Assembly (NCBI GenBank): GCA_965243285.1
Contig: OZ251537.1
Coordinates: 1,612,001-1,676,000 of the forward strand
From: JAHRAW01 sp965243285
Lineage (GTDB): Bacteria > Pseudomonadota > Gammaproteobacteria > Arenicellales > Poriferihabitantaceae
DNA: 64,000 bases
Direction of reading: 5' to 3'
The first letter of the stretch is position 1; each line of letters starts with the position of its first letter. The translations under genes were made by a program, and so were the position numbers. The notes under the pieces are model-generated. The model was not told the DNA's origin and ran no database searches. It worked only from the letters and a program-made list of their open reading frames with translations. Shown here piece by piece: positions 61,398 to 64,000 of the stretch.

Positions 61398-62527
61398 ACT
61401 TCGATGTCGTTTGCCATAGTTTTCCCATGCAATGCGTTTGCCATTTCGTGTACTACTTTGCGCAGGGAACCAGCATTTAGTCCACCAGATGTACCCTTCC
61501 CCGAGCGCCACCAGTCTGCATGGCCGACGCCGGCATACTCACCTTCCATAGATTCAAAGCAACGCCTCAGTTCATTCTCCATTGTTTCCACAGTGAACGA
61601 CATTTTTTCGCTTGCCATCAATCTAAGGAAAAATGGTATCGAAAATGAACTGAAAGTGATAACACCATTGTACTTAAATAAGACGGAATCAGATCCGTCG
61701 TCAAGGATGTTGCAAATAGCGGTCCAATAGTTCAGCAGTATTTTCTTTTCCTTATCGAAATCTTGGAGTGCGGTTAGTGGATTATTCGCAACCAAAATAT
61801 GGGTCTTGATTAATTTGACAAACGATCCTGCAGTTATTGTTCTCCGTTTGCTATCATCATTTGCCTCCTGTATTTTTCCCAGCCACGGAGAATTTTTTTC
61901 TGTACTCAGGTAATTGACAATTTTCACTGCCTTATGAATGTCGCCACGGTCGACAATCGTTTGAATCCATTTTGGCAGGCTAGGTATGTCTGCAACATCG
62001 AGAGATCTGGTGAGTTGAGAATAAATCTGATGCTCCACCGCCTTGTCCACGCTTTTTTGCGTGGTGTTAACGATCAAAAAATGACACATCTGCGAAATCA
62101 TATCCAAATTAATCGCGATGTTTATGGATACCTGAAAATTAAGAACACGCTCGTCCTTTTCTGCAGCCATCCGCAGACCTTCCAATCTGTGCTGCCCATC
62201 TACCACATTAAATGGACCTATCTCATCCGGCACGATAGTTATCGTGTTGTTGGATTCATCTTGGTCGATGTTCTTTTCGGTTGCCAACAATATGGATGTT
62301 GGTAAAAAAGCATCTCGAGTCTCTTGGCCTCTTAGTATGTAATCAGCCAATTTTTTGGCGCGAGCTTTGTTAAGAACGCGCTGATAGCCGTCGTTTTTTG
62401 AATCTTTAGGGTCCAATTTTTCGACGGAGTAAATTTGCGGGGCGACTAAATCTCCGACTTTCATGGAAGTTGAATACAACACTAAATCGCCTTGTACACA
62501 TTTTGCAGCGGGTACGGTGATACTCAT
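61394..62527 (-). CDS. DGQHR-domain protein (DndB-like)
   Basis: 377 residues with the family motif in IGPFNVVDGQHRLEGLRMAAE (about residues 105-125), preceded by GYQRVLNKARAKKLADYI and followed by NINLD/MCHFLIVNTTQKSVDKAVEHQI. DGQHR proteins include DndB, the regulator of DNA phosphorothioation, and other DNA-defence-linked proteins. No dnd genes are nearby. It starts 22 bp after trpA on the same strand with a GAGG site and is coupled to the GIY-YIG gene, so the pair may ride on trp transcription. Confidence 0.75.
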   Translation of the reverse strand: MSITVPAAKCVQGDLVLYSTSMKVGDLVAPQIYSVEKLDPKDSKNDGYQRVLNKARAKKLADYILRGQETRDAFLPTSILLATEKNIDQDESNNTITIVPDEIGPFNVVDGQHRLEGLRMAAEKDERVLNFQVSINIAINLDMISQMCHFLIVNTTQKSVDKAVEHQIYSQLTRSLDVADIPSLPKWIQTIVDRGDIHKAVKIVNYLSTEKNSPWLGKIQEANDDSKRRTITAGSFVKLIKTHILVANNPLTALQDFDKEKKILLNYWTAICNILDDGSDSVLFKYNGVITFSSFSIPFFLRLMASEKMSFTVETMENELRRCFESMEGEYAGVGHADWWRSGKGTSGGLNAGSLRKVVHEMANALHGKTMANDIEV

Positions 62528-62549
62528 GATTAATACCTCGAAGGTGTAG

Positions 62550-63410
62550 TTATGGTTGGTTGATTCCGGCCGCCAATTCACCGACAAACCGATGCACATC
62601 ACTAACTATAGCATGGCGGTCGGATTGGTTTTCAAGCCCTTTGGCTATGCGATCGATTAATGCCGAGCCAACCACTACGGCATCAGCAAATTTCGCGGTT
62701 TGTTGTACTTGTTCGACGGTTTTGAGGCCGAAGCCGACGGCGATGGGTAGGGAGGTGTGGTCGCGGAGGCGGGTGATGGCGCTTTGGACATCGGCGTCGG
62801 CGGCCGAGGCGGTGCCGGTGATGCCGGCGATGGCGACATGGTAGACGAAGCCCGAGCTGTGTTTTAGCACGCGGGCCAGGCGGGCGGCGTCGGCGGTGGG
62901 GGTGGTGAGGCGAATCCAGTTTAGGCCGGCGCATCGGCAGGGGTGGCAGAGTTCATCATCTTCCTCGGGCGGCAGGTCTACGATGATGAGGCCGTCTACG
63001 CCGGCGGCGATGGCGTGGTGGATGAAGCGCTGGTTGCCGTAGCGATAAATCGGGTTGTAGTAGCCCATCAGCACCAGCGGCGTGTGCGCGTCTTGGGCGC
63101 GAAAGCGGCGCGCCATGGCGAGAATTTTGGCGATGCTCATGCCGGCCGCCAGGGCGCGCGCGCTGGCCAGTTGAATCGCCGGGCCGTCGGCCATGGGGTC
63201 GGAGAAGGGCATGCCGAGCTCGATGATGTCGGCGCCGGCTTTGGGTAAGCCGTGCAGGATGGCGGCGGCGGTGTCGAGGTCGGGGTCGCCGGCGGTGATG
63301 AAGGTTATTAGCCCAGCGCGCTGCTCGCGTTTTAGTTTTTCGAAGCGGCGGGCGAGGCGCGATGGCGGAGATGATTCCATTCGCTTAGACATCGATGAAT
63401 CGGTGTTCAT
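62550..63410 (-). CDS. trpA: Tryptophan synthase alpha subunit
   Basis: Cleaves indole-3-glycerol phosphate. LITFITAGDPDLDTAAAILHGL (catalytic Asp region comes after), GADIIELGMPFSDPMADGPAIQLAS (catalytic Glu), PLVLMGYYNPIYRYG, IVDLPPEE and GFGLKTVEQVQ. 286 residues from the ATG at 63410, which overlaps the stop of a 33-codon mini-ORF as ATGA. ATG 63392 is also possible. An open extension upstream to 63545 is in frame with antisense duplicated sequence and is rejected. Confidence 0.95.
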   Translation of the reverse strand: MNTDSSMSKRMESSPPSRLARRFEKLKREQRAGLITFITAGDPDLDTAAAILHGLPKAGADIIELGMPFSDPMADGPAIQLASARALAAGMSIAKILAMARRFRAQDAHTPLVLMGYYNPIYRYGNQRFIHHAIAAGVDGLIIVDLPPEEDDELCHPCRCAGLNWIRLTTPTADAARLARVLKHSSGFVYHVAIAGITGTASAADADVQSAITRLRDHTSLPIAVGFGLKTVEQVQQTAKFADAVVVGSALIDRIAKGLENQSDRHAIVSDVHRFVGELAAGINQP

Positions 63411-63545
63411 AGTGCGATGCCGAGGGCGTCGGCGGTGGTTAATGCATCGAATCGCGAGGGCGGCGGGGGTAATTCCATGCGGCGAGGCATCGATAAGTCG
63501 GTGTTCATAGTTTGATGCCGAGGGCATCGGCGACGGTGAATACAT
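63405..63545 (-). repeat. Diverged tandem duplication of the trpB/trpA junction
   Basis: On the minus strand, GCCGATGCCCTCGGCATCAA...CTATGAACACCGA around 63508 recurs as GCCGACGCCCTCGGCATCGC...CTATGAACACCGA around 63410. The period is 98 bp. The unit holds the last ~10 codons of trpB and the first ~18 of trpA. Both copies keep the CTATGA overlap. Confidence 0.88.
63407..63508 (-). CDS. 33-codon mini-ORF between trpB and trpA
   Basis: Starts at the ATG overlapping the trpB stop (ATGA) and ends at a TGA overlapping the trpA ATG (ATGA). Residues 1-12 (MNTDLSMPRRME) resemble the TrpA start MNTDSSMSKRME. The C-terminus TTADALGIAL resembles the TrpB end TVADALGIKL. It is a by-product of a junction duplication in which both copies kept the overlap. 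Translation would couple trpB to trpA through two stop/start steps; expression is inferred only. Confidence 0.5.
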   Translation of the reverse strand: MNTDLSMPRRMELPPPPSRFDALTTADALGIAL

Positions 63546-64000
63546 CTTTATCGCCGCGACCGCATAGGTTCATTAAAATGATTTGCTCAGGCGTCATGGT
63601 CGGGGCGATTTTCATCACATGGGCTAAGGCGTGGGATGGTTCCAACGCCGGGATGATGCCTTCGCTGCGGCAGCAAAATTGAAACGCCTCTAACGCCTCG
63701 GCGTCGGTGGCGGATACATACTCGACCCGGCCGTTGTCATGTAACCAGGCGTGTTCGGGCCCGATGCCGGGGTAGTCCAAACCGGCGGATATGGAGTGCG
63801 CGTCCAGGATTTGCCCGTCTTCGTTTTGCAGCAGATAGGTGCGGTTGCCGTGCAGCACGCCGGGCGCGCCGCCGCTGAGCGAGGCCGCGTGGGCGCCGCT
63901 TTCCAGCCCGCGTCCGGCCGCTTCCACGCCGATCATTTTCACCGCCGCATCATCCAAAAAGGGGTGAAACAAGCCGAGCGCGTTGGAGCCGCCGCCGATG
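63505..64000 (-). CDS. trpB: Tryptophan synthase beta subunit (5'-truncated by window edge)
   Basis: C-terminal ~165 residues. It runs from GGGSNALGLFHPF at the window edge (PLP-phosphate loop) through FLDDAAVKMIGVEAAGRG, HSISAGLDYPGIGPEHAWL, EGIIPALEPSHALAHV and LCGRGDKDVFTVADALGI. The first ~235 residues, including the PLP lysine, lie beyond the right edge. Followed by the mini-ORF and trpA. Confidence 0.96.
   Translation of the reverse strand, partial: IGGGSNALGLFHPFLDDAAVKMIGVEAAGRGLESGAHAASLSGGAPGVLHGNRTYLLQNEDGQILDAHSISAGLDYPGIGPEHAWLHDNGRVEYVSATDAEALEAFQFCCRSEGIIPALEPSHALAHVMKIAPTMTPEQIILMNLCGRGDKDVFTVADALGIKL

Noticed and set aside
1..64000. tRNA, rRNA, tmRNA or RNase P RNA genes
   Set aside because: No cloverleaf with a T-loop GGTTCRA motif and no rRNA-like sequence was recognised by eye; a covariance-model search would be decisive.

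Overview
The window looks like the chromosome of a GC-rich gammaproteobacterium. The evidence is gene order: a division/cell-wall (dcw) segment (ftsW-murG-murC-murB-ftsQ-ftsA-ftsZ), rsmI divergent from lpoA-yraN-diaA-dolP, tesA divergent from ybbA-ybbP, yibN-secB-gpsA, surE-pcm-yqaA-nlpD, leuCD and trpBA all match enterobacterial or pseudomonad neighbourhoods. Some usual partners are missing: no ddl between murB and ftsQ, no lpxC after ftsZ, no rpoS after nlpD. Marine or host-associated ecology is only an inference, from ArsS (arsenosugar synthesis), a CuyZ/CuyA-like pair (cysteate breakdown and sulfite export) and the high repeat load.

Layout. 1-8 kb: peptidoglycan precursor synthesis and division, mostly overlapping genes. 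8-20 kb: DNA repair (nth), ArsS, an agmatinase-family enzyme, RNase PH, RdgB, a phosphoglycerate mutase fused to a Nudix hydrolase, S21 and an aminotransferase. 20-32 kb: protein export (secB), lipid precursor synthesis (gpsA), RNA methylation (trmL, rsmI), HemJ, the LpoA-DolP envelope operon and heptose adenylyltransferase. 32-38 kb: a restriction-modification area with three methyltransferase loci (one split by a mobile element, one a remnant, one intact and fused to a nuclease). 38-54 kb: dehydrogenase, transporters, TesA, SurE/Pcm/NlpD and cysteate genes. 54-64 kb: trpD, aroC, leuCD and trpBA, with a DGQHR/GIY-YIG gene pair between leuD and trpA.

The most unusual content is non-coding. 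About fourteen intergenic loci carry copies or remnants of one composite repeat. It has roughly 24-bp terminal inverted repeats beginning GGGATTTATATA, low-complexity CAAAAGC-type arrays and internal hairpins. Six copies with both ends lie between 8-bp A/T-rich direct repeats, as expected of target-site duplications. One copy sits inside a DNA methyltransferase gene, and removing it with one repeat restores the reading frame exactly. Two deleted IS1182-like elements sit inside hairpins of the same repeat.

A second unusual pattern concerns overlapping gene pairs. At murG/murC and at trpB/trpA the overlap junction has been tandemly duplicated and has diverged. This leaves a 40-codon and a 33-codon mini-ORF between the two genes, each keeping the stop/start overlap at both ends.

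No tRNA, rRNA or CRISPR array was recognised. Positions and frames were read by eye; family names rest on recognised motifs, not on database searches.
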